Origin: Caulobacter endophyticus
Lineage (GTDB): Bacteria; Pseudomonadota; Alphaproteobacteria; Caulobacterales; Caulobacteraceae
DNA length: 64,000 nt
Assembly: GCF_003116815.1 (NCBI RefSeq)
Contig: NZ_QDKQ01000026.1
Location: forward strand, 37,480-101,479
Direction of reading: 5' to 3'
Shown: piece by piece, positions 52,110 to 60,951 of the stretch
Layout: each line of letters begins with the position of its first letter
Numbering within the stretch: the first letter of the stretch is position 1
Translations under genes and position numbers: made by a program
Notes under the pieces: model-generated
Seen by the model: the letters and a program-made list of their open reading frames with translations, nothing else
What the model was told of the DNA's origin: nothing
The model's database searches: none

Positions 52110-53483
52110 CTATTCCGGAATCGATGTCGCAGGCGTCGCGCCCACGTCTTCGCGCCCTGCCTCCGCCTGCCTGCGGAAGTGGTGCAGCACCCGCTGCTTG
52201 TTGGCGTGCACCGCCCATTGCGCCATCGGCGTCCAGTAGGCGGCCGGCGCCAGATCCAGGTCGTGGTGCGTGGCCAGGGTCAGGCGGCTTCGCCCGCCCG
52301 GCAGCGGCGTGATCGAGAAGCGCGCGTCGCGGGTGCGGAAATAGCCGTTCATATGCGGCGCGTTCACCTGCTCGTAGGGCGAAAGCTCCTTCAGCGACGG
52401 CGGATCGCTGAGCACGATGAAGTCCAGCCGCCTGCCCGGCTCCCAAGCGGTGACGCGCTCATAGGCCACACCGGTCGAGAAGACGCCGCGACGGATGGCG
52501 CCCACGCCCTCGCCCTGGATCTCGCCCCGCATCGGATAGGCCAGCCCCCAGCGGAAGGGCGCGGCGGGAGCCCCGGGGATCGGGCCCATGTGCACCACCG
52601 AGTCCCAGACGGCGGCGGGCGGGGCGGCGATCTCGATCGACTCCACGCTCTCGAAGTCGTCGCGCGGCGGCGCCAGGGCCTCGCCCGCCAGCAGGATCGG
52701 CAGCACCGCGACGCTGGCGAGGGTGGTTCCTCGCCCTGGCCGCCCCATGCCGGCCAGGCTGCGGCCGGTCAGCGCCCCGATCCAACCCATCAGCGCGATC
52801 AGAGGCGAGGCCATCACCAGGCAGATCAGGCCTTCGAACGCGAATCCGATCAGCGCCAGTCCTCCCAGCAGGAAGGCGCTCGAGACCAAGCCCGACGTCC
52901 TCAGCCTGCTCGCCTGCTCCGGCCTGTTGGCGATGTATCCGATGACGAGGGCGATCACGAATGGCGCGGCCAAGAACAGGGTGTACCCGTAGGTTCCGAG
53001 CAGCAGGACCGAGAACGCGACCACCAAGAGGGTAAGGCCAACGCCCGCCAGCAGGCCGAACGCCACCGTGCGGGCGGCCCGCGACGGCCGGTCTTCGAGC
53101 GGCCCGCGCCGCGCGGGCGCCGCCGCCAGCCAGGTGATCACCAGCAGCTGCAGCACCGGCGTGATGGTCAGGATCGGGATCCAGGAGGGGCCCCGGACGT
53201 AACGGGCGCGCCGGAAAGCCAGGCCGATCAGCAGCGCGTCCGCCGCCAGCGTCACGACCACGCCCACGGGCAGCGTCGCGGCAGCCAGGCTCTCACGTCC
53301 CATGAAGGCTCCGAACACCAGCTCGCGACCAGGATTGATCCAGATCCACAAGGGCGGAACGGTCGGCTCGCGCGACCACCACACGAGCGCCAGAAGGATC
53401 AGGTGCTGACCGAGCAGAACCACGAACGAGACCAGCATGTAGCGCGCTCCGCCGAAGAGCCCCTCGAAATTGAACCGCGCCAT
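52110..53483 (-). CDS. Multi-span membrane protein with C-terminal SRPBCC (START-like) domain
   Basis: A 457-residue protein. The first about 270 residues hold some six to eight membrane helices (for example ARYMLVSFVVLLGQHLILLA, PFVIALVIGYIANR and LIGFAFEGLICLVMASPLIA). The last about 180 form an SRPBCC-type lipid/ligand-binding domain (ESIEIAAPPAAVWDSVVHMG through RSRLTLATHHDLDLAPAAYW). Function unknown; binding of a lipid or hydrophobic ligand is likely. Confidence 0.8.
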   Translation of the reverse strand: MARFNFEGLFGGARYMLVSFVVLLGQHLILLALVWWSREPTVPPLWIWINPGRELVFGAFMGRESLAAATLPVGVVVTLAADALLIGLAFRRARYVRGPSWIPILTITPVLQLLVITWLAAAPARRGPLEDRPSRAARTVAFGLLAGVGLTLLVVAFSVLLLGTYGYTLFLAAPFVIALVIGYIANRPEQASRLRTSGLVSSAFLLGGLALIGFAFEGLICLVMASPLIALMGWIGALTGRSLAGMGRPGRGTTLASVAVLPILLAGEALAPPRDDFESVESIEIAAPPAAVWDSVVHMGPIPGAPAAPFRWGLAYPMRGEIQGEGVGAIRRGVFSTGVAYERVTAWEPGRRLDFIVLSDPPSLKELSPYEQVNAPHMNGYFRTRDARFSITPLPGGRSRLTLATHHDLDLAPAAYWTPMAQWAVHANKQRVLHHFRRQAEAGREDVGATPATSIPE

Positions 53484-53530
53484 GCCTGCCCCCGGAACGT
53501 TGACGCTGGAACTCAGCCCCCACAGATAAA

Positions 53531-53559
53531 TAGCTAATTCCTTAAATACCTATCGTCAA
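53531..53559 (-). promoter_or_regulatory. Candidate sigma-70 promoter for the SRPBCC membrane protein
   Basis: On the minus strand TTGACG (plus 53554-53559) and TAGCTA (plus 53531-53536) are separated by 17 bp. The -35 overlaps a small dyad TATCG-TCAAG-CGATA (53551-53565). The start codon is about 48 bp downstream. Confidence 0.4.
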
Positions 53560-53694
53560 GCGATACGCCAGACGACCGCGGCTGGGCGTTGGATTGGTCA
53601 CGGAAGGAAACCTTCGCGCCCGGCGCGTCACGACGCGGGCGTCAGCTCTGGCCCGCGCCTGCCCGACATCCTCAAGAGAGAGGCAGGGAGCGCC

Positions 53695-54021
53695 CTACCC
53701 CGCCGCCAGCTTCTCGATGCGCTCGGCCGCGGCGTCGATGGCCTTGATGGCTCGGATTTCGACGCGGGTCTGTTCGTTCTGCAGACGGGCCAGTTCCGAC
53801 TGGTTGTGGGCCAGTCGCAGCTTCAGGTCCGACAGCTCGTCGGCCAGCAGCAGGGCGCCCATCAGGAACAGGCGCGTCTCGCCCAGTTGGCCGACCTCTT
53901 GGCTGACCTGACGAACCTGGCGGTCGAACAGGCGCGCGATCTCCAGGAGGTGGGCCTCCTGGCCGTCTTCGCAGCCGACGCTGTAAGGACGGCCGTTCAC
54001 GTGGATGGTCAGTTGCGCCAT
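53695..54021 (-). CDS. zapA: Cell division protein ZapA
   Basis: A 108-residue FtsZ-ring stabiliser. The N-terminal globular part begins MAQLTIHVNGRPYSVGCEDG, with EIARLFDRQVRQV, and the C-terminal coiled coil spans about residues 60-105 (LKLRLAHNQSELARLQNEQT). It follows a DUF4164 gene by 4 bp, the usual alphaproteobacterial pair. Confidence 0.92.
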   Translation of the reverse strand: MAQLTIHVNGRPYSVGCEDGQEAHLLEIARLFDRQVRQVSQEVGQLGETRLFLMGALLLADELSDLKLRLAHNQSELARLQNEQTRVEIRAIKAIDAAAERIEKLAAG

Positions 54022-54025
54022 GGGC

Positions 54026-54481
54026 TCAGGCCTTCGCGGGCGGGTCGGGGTCGAACGGCGGGTCGTCCTCGTCGTACAACGCTTCAGGTTCGTCTTCGGC
54101 TTCGTCCTCGACGAAATCGGCGGGCGCGGAGCCCTCCTCGTCGTCGTGGACGCCTTCGCCGATCAGGCTCTCGTCGCCCAGGGCGGCGCGGATCTCGGCG
54201 ATGGCGCGGCCCAGGGCCTCGCTGGCCTGCTCGCCGGCCTCCTCGAGGGCGCGCTCGCGGACGCGGGCAGCCTCCAGATCGGCGGCCAGCCGCGCGGCCT
54301 TCTCGACCACCGCGGCGTCGGTCGCGGCCGGCGCGGCGGCGAACAGATCGCCCGACGCCGGCTGGGCGGCGGCCTGCGCTCGCTCGGCCCGTTCAGCGGC
54401 GATTTTCTGCTCCAGGTTCGCGACAGCGCGCTCCAGCCGCCGTGCGGCCAGGTCGAGGGCGCTTCCTTCGCCCGGTGTCAT
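54026..54481 (-). CDS. DUF4164 coiled-coil protein
   Basis: A 151-residue protein that begins MTPGEGSALDLAARRLERAV. It has a long helix (ANLEQKIAAERAERAQAAAQ) and a strongly acidic C-terminal tail (DFVEDEAEDEPEALYDEDDP). It precedes zapA in the same operon, as in other alphaproteobacteria. Its role, possibly in division, is not established. A longer start at 54547 is possible. Confidence 0.75.
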   Translation of the reverse strand: MTPGEGSALDLAARRLERAVANLEQKIAAERAERAQAAAQPASGDLFAAAPAATDAAVVEKAARLAADLEAARVRERALEEAGEQASEALGRAIAEIRAALGDESLIGEGVHDDEEGSAPADFVEDEAEDEPEALYDEDDPPFDPDPPAKA

Positions 54482-54698
54482 CGGCAAGTTCCCATCATGC
54501 GGCGCAACATATAGATCGTCGCCGACTTCGCCAGCCGGCGTGACCACAATTGGGCGATGTAACGAGCGTCACAACAATAGCTAATGTCTTGTGAGCGTTC
54601 CTGGGGTTGACTTCGCCGCTTTCGACCGCGAAACCCCCTGCAAAATCAAGGAACGCCGCTCGCTTCCGAGCGGGTCCGATCGTGAGGAGAAAGACCAC

Positions 54699-55706
54699 AT
54701 GGCCCTTCGCGTCGCCATTAACGGCTTTGGCCGTATCGGCCGCCTCGTGCTGCGCTCCATCGCCGAGCACGGCCGCCGTGACATCGAGGTGGTGGCGATC
54801 AACGATCTGGGCCCGGTCGAGACCAACGCTCACCTGCTGCGCTACGACAGCGTCCACGGCCGCTTCCCCGGCGTCGTCACCTCGGGCGAGGACTGGATCG
54901 ACGTCGGCACCGGCAAGATCAAGGTCACTGCGATCCGCAACCCCGACGAGCTGCCGCACGGCGACCTCGGCGTCGACATCGCCTTCGAATGCACCGGCAT
55001 CTTCACCGCCAAGGACAAGGCCGCCCTGCACCTGAAGGCCGGCGCCAAGCGCGTGCTGGTTTCGGCCCCGGCTGACGGCGCCGACAAGACCATCGTCTAC
55101 AAGGTCAACCACGAGACCCTGACCGCCGACGACATCATCGTCTCGAACGGCTCGTGCACCACCAACGCCCTGGCCCCGGTGGCCAAGGTCCTGCACGACC
55201 TGTTCGGCATCGAGCGTGGCTACATGACCACGATCCACAGCTACACCGGCGACCAGCCGACGCTGGACACCATGCACAAGGACCTCTACCGCGCCCGCGC
55301 CGCGGCCCTGAGCATGATCCCGACCTCGACCGGCGCCGCCAAGGCCCTGGGCCTGGTCTTGCCGGAACTGAAGGGCAAGCTGGACGGTTCGTCGATCCGC
55401 GTCCCGACCCCGAACGTCTCTGTCATCGACCTGAAGGTCGTCGCCGGCCGCGAGACCTCGATCGCCGAGATCAACGCCGCGCTGCAAGCCGCCGCCGACG
55501 GCCCGATGAAGGGCGTCCTGGCCGTGACCACCGACCCGCTGGTCTCGAGCGACCTCAACCACATCGCCGCCAGCTCGACGGCCGCCCTGCCCCAGACCCA
55601 GGTCATCGAGGGCAAGCTGGCCCGCGTGCTCAGCTGGTACGACAACGAATGGGGCTTCGCGACCCGCATGAGCGACACCGCTCTGGAAATGGCGAAGTTC
55701 CTTTAA
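54699..55706 (+). CDS. gap: Glyceraldehyde-3-phosphate dehydrogenase
   Basis: A 335-residue enzyme. The NAD motif INGFGRIGRLVLRS is at residues 7-20. The catalytic signature SNGSCTTNALAPVAKV (Cys near 153) and the C-terminal SWYDNEWGFATRMSD are intact. It catalyses oxidative phosphorylation of glyceraldehyde-3-phosphate in the lower glycolytic/Entner-Doudoroff pathway. GAGGAG precedes the ATG. pgk and fba follow. Confidence 0.97.
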   Translation: MALRVAINGFGRIGRLVLRSIAEHGRRDIEVVAINDLGPVETNAHLLRYDSVHGRFPGVVTSGEDWIDVGTGKIKVTAIRNPDELPHGDLGVDIAFECTGIFTAKDKAALHLKAGAKRVLVSAPADGADKTIVYKVNHETLTADDIIVSNGSCTTNALAPVAKVLHDLFGIERGYMTTIHSYTGDQPTLDTMHKDLYRARAAALSMIPTSTGAAKALGLVLPELKGKLDGSSIRVPTPNVSVIDLKVVAGRETSIAEINAALQAAADGPMKGVLAVTTDPLVSSDLNHIAASSTAALPQTQVIEGKLARVLSWYDNEWGFATRMSDTALEMAKFL

Positions 55707-55713
55707 GGCCTTC

Positions 55714-55748
55714 AAAAACCCCCGCCCCGAAAGGGACGGGGGTTTTCC
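55714..55748 (+). terminator. Terminator of gap
   Basis: AAAACCCCCGCCC and GGGACGGGGGTTTT form a strong stem with one mismatch around CGAAA and end in a T run. It starts 8 bp after the gap stop, so gap is probably transcribed mainly alone. Confidence 0.85.
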
Positions 55749-55768
55749 TTGGCCTCTCGCGGGGCCGC

Positions 55769-55851
55769 CCTCGTCCTTCGACAGGCTCAGGATGAGGGCT
55801 ACTCAGATGCCCGCTCTTGGATCCTCATCCTGAGCCTGTCGAAGGACGAGG
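55769..55851. repeat. Large perfect palindromic repeat between gap and pgk
   Basis: Two perfect 29-bp inverted arms (55769-55797 and 55823-55851), built on CCTCGTCCTTCGACAGGCTC and GAGCCTGTCGAAGGACGAGG, surround a 25-base centre. It is the full-length form of the element partly seen at 13376-13409 and related to 11965-12073. The sequence type is widespread in alphaproteobacterial intergenic regions. Confidence 0.85.
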
Positions 55852-55882
55852 ATCCAACGCACAGACTTTCAGGATTTCATCC

Positions 55883-57073
55883 ATGACCTTCCGCACCCTC
55901 GACACCGCCGATCTCGCCGGCAAGCGCGCCCTGGTCCGGGTGGACTTCAACGTGCCCGTCGACGGTGGCCGGATCACCGACGACACCCGCCTGCGCGCGG
56001 CCCTGCCGACCATCCACTACCTCTCCAAGCAAGGCGCCAAGGTCGTCCTGCTCGCCCACTTCGACCGCCCCAAGGGCAAGGTCGTGCCGGAGATGAGCCT
56101 GGGCTTCGTGGCCGAGCCGCTGAGCAAGCTGCTGGAACAGCCGGTCGCTTTCGCCTCGGACTGCGTCGGTCCGGCCGCCGCTGAAGTGATCAACGGCCTG
56201 GAAAACGGCGGCGTGGCGCTGCTGGAGAACGTCCGCTTCCACGCCGGCGAAGAGAAGAACGATCCCGAATTCGCCAAGGCCCTGGCCGCCAACGGCGACG
56301 TCTACGTCAACGACGCCTTCAGCGCCGCCCACCGCGCCCACGCCTCGACCGAGGGCCTCGCCAGGCTGCTGCCGGCCTATCCGGGCCTGGCCATGCAGCG
56401 CGAACTCGAAGCGCTCGACGCCGCGCTGGGCAACCCCAAGAAGCCGGTGATCGGCATCGTCGGCGGCTCCAAGGTCTCGACCAAGCTTGATTTGCTCAAC
56501 AACCTGGTCGCCAAGCTCGACCGCCTGGCCATCGGCGGCGGCATGGCCAACACCTTCCTCTACGCCCAAGGCCACGACGTCGGCGGCTCGCTCTGCGAAA
56601 AGGACCTGGCCGACACCGCCCGCGAAATCATCGCCAAGGCCGACGCCGCCGGCTGCGAGCTGCTGCTTCCGGTCGACGTTGTGGTGGCCAAGAAGGTCGC
56701 TCCGGGCGTCGAGACGGCCGTGCGCGAACTCGGCGAAGTCCAGGCCGACGACCTGATCCTCGACGCCGGCCCGGAAAGCGCCAAGAAGCTGCTGACCGCC
56801 ATGGACCAAAGCGTCACCTTGATCTGGAACGGCCCGCTGGGCGTGTTCGAGGTGCAACCTTTCGACGAAGCGACCGTTTCGGCGGCGAAACACGCCGCGG
56901 CCCTCGCGAAATCGGGTAAGACCGTAGCGGTTGCCGGCGGCGGTGATACCGTCGCGGCGTTGAATCACGCGGGCGTGTCGGCCGACTTCACCTTCGTCTC
57001 GACGGCGGGCGGCGCGTTCCTGGAATGGATGGAGGGCAAGACGCTTCCGGGCGTTGCGGCTCTCGAAGCCTAA
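55883..57073 (+). CDS. pgk: Phosphoglycerate kinase
   Basis: A 396-residue enzyme with the N-terminal signature [16 protein letters not shown] at residues 14-29, then HFDRPKGK, the hinge region and the C-terminal nucleotide loop [15 protein letters not shown]. It makes ATP and 3-phosphoglycerate. The start [11 protein letters not shown] (ATG 55883) has AGGA upstream; residues encoded farther up lie in the repeat. Confidence 0.97.
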   Translation: MTFRTLDTADLAGKRALVRVDFNVPVDGGRITDDTRLRAALPTIHYLSKQGAKVVLLAHFDRPKGKVVPEMSLGFVAEPLSKLLEQPVAFASDCVGPAAAEVINGLENGGVALLENVRFHAGEEKNDPEFAKALAANGDVYVNDAFSAAHRAHASTEGLARLLPAYPGLAMQRELEALDAALGNPKKPVIGIVGGSKVSTKLDLLNNLVAKLDRLAIGGGMANTFLYAQGHDVGGSLCEKDLADTAREIIAKADAAGCELLLPVDVVVAKKVAPGVETAVRELGEVQADDLILDAGPESAKKLLTAMDQSVTLIWNGPLGVFEVQPFDEATVSAAKHAAALAKSGKTVAVAGGGDTVAALNHAGVSADFTFVSTAGGAFLEWMEGKTLPGVAALEA

Positions 57074-57279
57074 AGGGAGGATCCCGGCGAGCCGAGGACG
57101 GCCACGGGACCAGCATTCAAGTCGGACGCCCCGCCCCGAGCCTTTCGGGAGCCGGGGCTTCCGCTCTCGGGACGCCGGACGAGGAACCGGCCCCGAGAAA
57201 TCAGGGCAAAGAACGCAAAAGCGTCGCGCCCCAAGAACAAGAACCAACCCAACGACTTCAAAGCTTGCAGGAGAAATAC

Positions 57280-58371
57280 GTGGCGAGGATCACGCTTAGG
57301 CAGTTGCTGGACCATGCGGCGGAGCATGAGTACGGGCTGCCCGCCTTCAACATCAACAATATGGAGCAGGGCCTGGCCATCATGGAGGCCGCCGACGCGG
57401 TCGATAGCCCGGTCATCATCCAGGCCTCGCGCGGCGCGCGGAACTACGCCAACGACATCATGTTGGCCAAGATGATCGACGCCCTGGTCGACATCTACCC
57501 GCACATCCCGGTCTGCATGCACCAGGACCACGGCAACGGCCCGGCGACCTGCGCCACGGCGATCCAGTACGGCTTCACCTCGGTGATGATGGACGGCTCG
57601 CTGATGGAGGACGCCAAGACCCCCGCCAGCTACGAGTACAACGTCGACGTCACCCGCCGGGTGGTCGAGATGGCCCACGCCTGCGGCGTGTCGGTCGAGG
57701 GCGAACTGGGCGTACTGGGCTCGCTGGAGACCGGCATGGGCGAGGCCGAGGACGGCCACGGTTTCGAGGGCAAGCTTAGCCACGACGAGCTGCTGACCGA
57801 TCCGGACCAGGCCGTCGACTTCGTGCAGGCCACCGGCGTCGACGCCCTGGCCATCGCCATGGGCACCAGCCACGGCGCCTACAAGTTCACGCGCAAGCCG
57901 GACGGCGACGTCCTGGCCATGAACGTGATCGAGGAGATCCACCGCCGCCTGCCCAACACCCACCTGGTGATGCACGGTTCGTCGTCGGTGCCGCAGGAAC
58001 TGCAGGACATCATCAACGCCTATGGCGGCGAGATGCCCCAGACCTGGGGCGTGCCGGTCGAGGAAATCCAGCGCGGCATCAAGCACGGCGTGCGCAAGGT
58101 CAATGTCGACACCGACAACCGCCTGGCCATCACCGGCGCCGTGCGCAAGATCCTGATCGAGAAGCCGCACGAGTTCGACCCGCGCGCCTATCTCAAGCCC
58201 GCCAAGGACGCCATGCGCAAGGTCTGCCAGGACCGCTTCGAACAGTTCGGTTCGGCCGGCCATGCCGGCAAGATCCGCGCTCTGTCGACCGCGGCCATGG
58301 CCAAGCGCTACATCTCGGGCGAGCTGAACGCCAAGTTCGGCGCTCCGGCCGGCAAGGCCGCCGCCGAATAA
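57280..58371 (+). CDS. fba: Fructose-bisphosphate aldolase, class II
   Basis: A 363-residue zinc aldolase. It begins [20 protein letters not shown] (GTG 57280, with AGGAG upstream). Zinc-site and catalytic landmarks are [32 protein letters not shown], the GTSHGAYKF histidine region and VMHGSSSVP. It interconverts fructose-1,6-bisphosphate and triose phosphates. It follows pgk by 206 bp. Confidence 0.97.
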   Translation: MARITLRQLLDHAAEHEYGLPAFNINNMEQGLAIMEAADAVDSPVIIQASRGARNYANDIMLAKMIDALVDIYPHIPVCMHQDHGNGPATCATAIQYGFTSVMMDGSLMEDAKTPASYEYNVDVTRRVVEMAHACGVSVEGELGVLGSLETGMGEAEDGHGFEGKLSHDELLTDPDQAVDFVQATGVDALAIAMGTSHGAYKFTRKPDGDVLAMNVIEEIHRRLPNTHLVMHGSSSVPQELQDIINAYGGEMPQTWGVPVEEIQRGIKHGVRKVNVDTDNRLAITGAVRKILIEKPHEFDPRAYLKPAKDAMRKVCQDRFEQFGSAGHAGKIRALSTAAMAKRYISGELNAKFGAPAGKAAAE

Positions 58372-58394
58372 GCCTTTCCGCCCAGGCGGAAACG

Positions 58395-58427
58395 AAGGCC
58401 CTTCCGGTTCGCCGGGAGGGCCTTTTT
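58395..58427 (+). terminator. Terminator of fba
   Basis: AAGGCCCTTCCGG, a TTCG loop, and CCGGGAGGGCCTT form a 13-bp stem with one mismatch, followed by T5. Confidence 0.85.
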
Positions 58428-58512
58428 CGTCTCATGGCGCTTTCCGGACATTTCTTGCTGACCGCCCAGGCCAACAGCTGCCAGAGCTTTCCGCGCCGTG
58501 ATCGCCGCCGTC

Positions 58513-59175
58513 CTAAAGCGCGGCTAGCCGGTTGAGGGCGGCGCCGGCAAGGCCGCACAACAGCACGCCGCCCAGGTACCAGAGGCCCACGAAGACGAAG
58601 GTCGAGTGCGGGCAATGCAGGCCGTAGACGCTGGCGGCCACGCCGCCGGCGAAGACTCCGGCCGCGAAGCCCGCCAGGATCGGACGCTCGCTCTCGACGC
58701 CGCGCAGCACCGTCAGGGACAGCAGCAGGGTCGGCAGGGCCAGGGCGATGATGTTGAAGAAGCACGCACCCACGGAGGCTGGCGAAAACAGGCGGGCCAG
58801 CCTGGCCGGCTCCAACTGCGTCGCCTCGGTGGCCCCGCCGACGGCGAAGATCAGCAGCGCGATGACGGCTACGACGATCGCCGTGGGCGCCGGCGGACCG
58901 CGGCGGATCAGACGGACGAGGCCGTCGAAGCCGGCAGCCGCGAGCGCGGCGGTATAGGCCATCTTCAGCCAGAAGAATGGCTGCTGGTGCGCGACTTTTA
59001 TATCGGGGCGCAGGTCCAGCCAGAAGAAGACCAGCAGCAGGGCGGTCAGGCCGCCCGCGACGCCGATCTCGGCCAGACGCCAGGCCGGCCGCGTGGCTTT
59101 CGGCCGCCACGCCGACGCGTCGGGCCTCCGCACGGCGAGCACGCCGTCGTCATAGGTCGCGTCGTCGAAGGCCAA
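58513..59175 (-). CDS. NrsF/DUF1109-family membrane protein (anti-sigma factor type)
   Basis: A 220-residue six-span protein. The conserved cysteines of the NrsF family are visible in SVGACFFNIIALALP and YGLHCPHSTFVFVGLWYLGG. NrsF in Caulobacter is an anti-sigma factor for the ECF sigma factor SigF and senses metal/oxidative stress through such cysteines. No sigma-factor gene lies beside it here, which is unusual. The start is TTG 59175 with GGGGGGAAG upstream. Confidence 0.75.
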   Translation of the reverse strand: MAFDDATYDDGVLAVRRPDASAWRPKATRPAWRLAEIGVAGGLTALLLVFFWLDLRPDIKVAHQQPFFWLKMAYTAALAAAGFDGLVRLIRRGPPAPTAIVVAVIALLIFAVGGATEATQLEPARLARLFSPASVGACFFNIIALALPTLLLSLTVLRGVESERPILAGFAAGVFAGGVAASVYGLHCPHSTFVFVGLWYLGGVLLCGLAGAALNRLAAL

Positions 59176-59384
59176 CCGCTTCCCCCCGCAACAGGCTTGT
59201 TTTCTGCCGCCCGTCCCCTGGCGGCGCGCTCGTGAGAGGCGATCTCAAAAGCCGGGGCGAATGCGTAAAGGTTAGGCAGAGGAAGTCAATACCACCGTTC
59301 TGCGAGCCCTGTGGAGCGCCTGTGGACACCATATCAATGCACGGTTGAGCGGCGCCGTGAACCGTGAGTGCGCAGCCCGGCGCC

Positions 59385-59768
59385 TCATCTGGCGGCGAAC
59401 GGCTCGCTCTGTTGCCGCCGGTCGACCGCCATGGCCAGGGCGACACCGATCGCGTAGCAGGCCAGGTCCTTGAAATCGAACACCCCTCCGAACACTACGC
59501 GCGCCCAACGGCTGGCGCCGAGACCCACGAGGTCGAGAATATGGAGCGCCTGGCCGATCTCGACCACCGCCCCCAGGCCGAAGGCGCCCGCGGCCGCACC
59601 GATCCGCCCCAGGGGCGTCACGCCACGCAGGCCGAAATAGACCATCGCCGTAGCCAGCACGTCGCCCATGTAGGGTCGCACCAAGGCATCGCGCACGAAC
59701 AGCGCGATCACCACCTCGACCGCGAAAAGCGCGATTGCGAGCGCCAGATAACCGAAGCGAATCCGCAT
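59385..59768 (-). CDS. DUF2809 membrane protein
   Basis: A 127-residue protein of four or five spans with the family motifs LVRPYMGDVLATAMVYFGLR, VVEIGQALHILDL and VFDFKDLACYAIGVALA. These proteins resemble the VanZ group. Function unknown. ATG 59768 has GGGAG upstream. Confidence 0.82.
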   Translation of the reverse strand: MRIRFGYLALAIALFAVEVVIALFVRDALVRPYMGDVLATAMVYFGLRGVTPLGRIGAAAGAFGLGAVVEIGQALHILDLVGLGASRWARVVFGGVFDFKDLACYAIGVALAMAVDRRQQSEPFAAR

Positions 59769-59813
59769 GACCTCTCCCACCCCGAAGGCTGGGAGAAAGC
59801 CGCGCCGGCACGT

Positions 59814-60386
59814 CTAGTGCAAGGTGGGACGAACCGGCGAGCGGCGCCACAGCTGGGCGGTCAGGGCGTTGGCCACGCCCAGCCAGCCAAGATCCGGCGC
59901 CGACGCGCCCCCGACCTTTCGCGCCTCCACCGCATAGGCGGCCGATGCGCCCAGCGAGGCCGTGGCCACCGCCAGCTGGCCGCCGCCCCGTTTCGTGCCG
60001 AAAGCCAGCCACAGGGCGTTGAAGCCCTGGGTCAGGCTCCACAGCGTCAGGGCCCGGGTCCGGGCGGGGCTGGACGGCGCGTTCCAGGTGCGCAGGCCAG
60101 ACAAGGTCATGGCGATGAACAGCGGCGGCAGCAGCAGGCTGGTCAGAGGCTTGGGCTGATGGGCGACCGGCTCGTGCATCTCGGCGTAGCCGACAGCGTA
60201 TTCCTCGTCGTCGATCACCCGCTCGTGGCGGCGGCCCAGCAGCGAGGCGGCCAGGACCGCGCCGCCCGCCAGGGCCAGGCCGATGGCCAGCTGGGCGCCG
60301 GCGCTGTTGCCGCTGGTGTCCGGCTGGAACGCTTCGCGGCCAGGCAGGGCGCGGGGGGCGTACGGCTTGCCGGGGGTGATGCGCAT
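59814..60386 (-). CDS. Membrane protein with a distant TspO-like C-terminal half
   Basis: A 190-residue protein. The N-terminal 70 residues include one transmembrane helix and an acidic loop (RVIDDEEYAVGYAEMHEPV). The rest has four helices with LWSLTQGFNALWLAFG and LGWLGVANALTAQLWRR, which recall TspO/MBR proteins. The match is weak. Function unknown. It is probably co-transcribed with the DUF2809 gene. Confidence 0.6.
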   Translation of the reverse strand: MRITPGKPYAPRALPGREAFQPDTSGNSAGAQLAIGLALAGGAVLAASLLGRRHERVIDDEEYAVGYAEMHEPVAHQPKPLTSLLLPPLFIAMTLSGLRTWNAPSSPARTRALTLWSLTQGFNALWLAFGTKRGGGQLAVATASLGASAAYAVEARKVGGASAPDLGWLGVANALTAQLWRRSPVRPTLH

Positions 60387-60444
60387 TGACGGACTCCTCG
60401 TTAACTCGGAACCCTAAACCGTCCAGTTTCCGGCTTGGTTCCAG

Positions 60445-60951
60445 ATGAACAGCGCCCCCGCGCCCATCCTGCAACGTCCCGCGCGCGTCGTCGAGATCGA
60501 GACGATCCGCGACCTCGAACGCGCATCGGCCCAGCGCTTCCTGGGCCTGATGGACGCCGTCGCCGCCGACGAGCCGACGCCCGCACCGCTTCTGGCCCGG
60601 CGAATCGTCGAGGGCGGCCTGCTGGTCGCCGAGATCGGGGAAACAGTCGCCGCGTTCGTGATGTTCCGCCAGTTGGAGGGCGGGCTCTATGTGGAACAGC
60701 TGGACGTGCTGCCCGCCTTGGCCGGCCGGCGCATTGGCGCAGCCCTGCTGGACGCCGTCGCCGAGCGGGCGAACGGCGGCGACCTGACGCTATCGACCTT
60801 CCGCGACGTGCCGTGGAATGCGCCCTACTACGCCCGCTTGGGCTTCGAGGTGGTGCGCGACCTGACTCCCGGCATGGCCGCGATCCGGACCGAGCACCTG
60901 GCGCGGGGCCTCGACGAGGACGCCCGGGTATTCATGCGCCGGCGATCCTAG
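60445..60951 (+). CDS. GNAT family N-acetyltransferase
   Basis: A 168-residue GNAT protein. The acetyl-CoA motif region is EQLDVLPALAGRRIGAALLD (about 85-104), and the last helix-strand unit is PWNAPYYARLGFEVV. Substrate unknown. It overlaps the convergent glycosyltransferase stop by 4 bp. Confidence 0.85.
   Translation: MNSAPAPILQRPARVVEIETIRDLERASAQRFLGLMDAVAADEPTPAPLLARRIVEGGLLVAEIGETVAAFVMFRQLEGGLYVEQLDVLPALAGRRIGAALLDAVAERANGGDLTLSTFRDVPWNAPYYARLGFEVVRDLTPGMAAIRTEHLARGLDEDARVFMRRRS

Noticed and set aside
54591..55706. Upstream start for gap
   Set aside because: ATG 54699 has a strong Shine-Dalgarno and starts the conserved NAD-binding strand directly.
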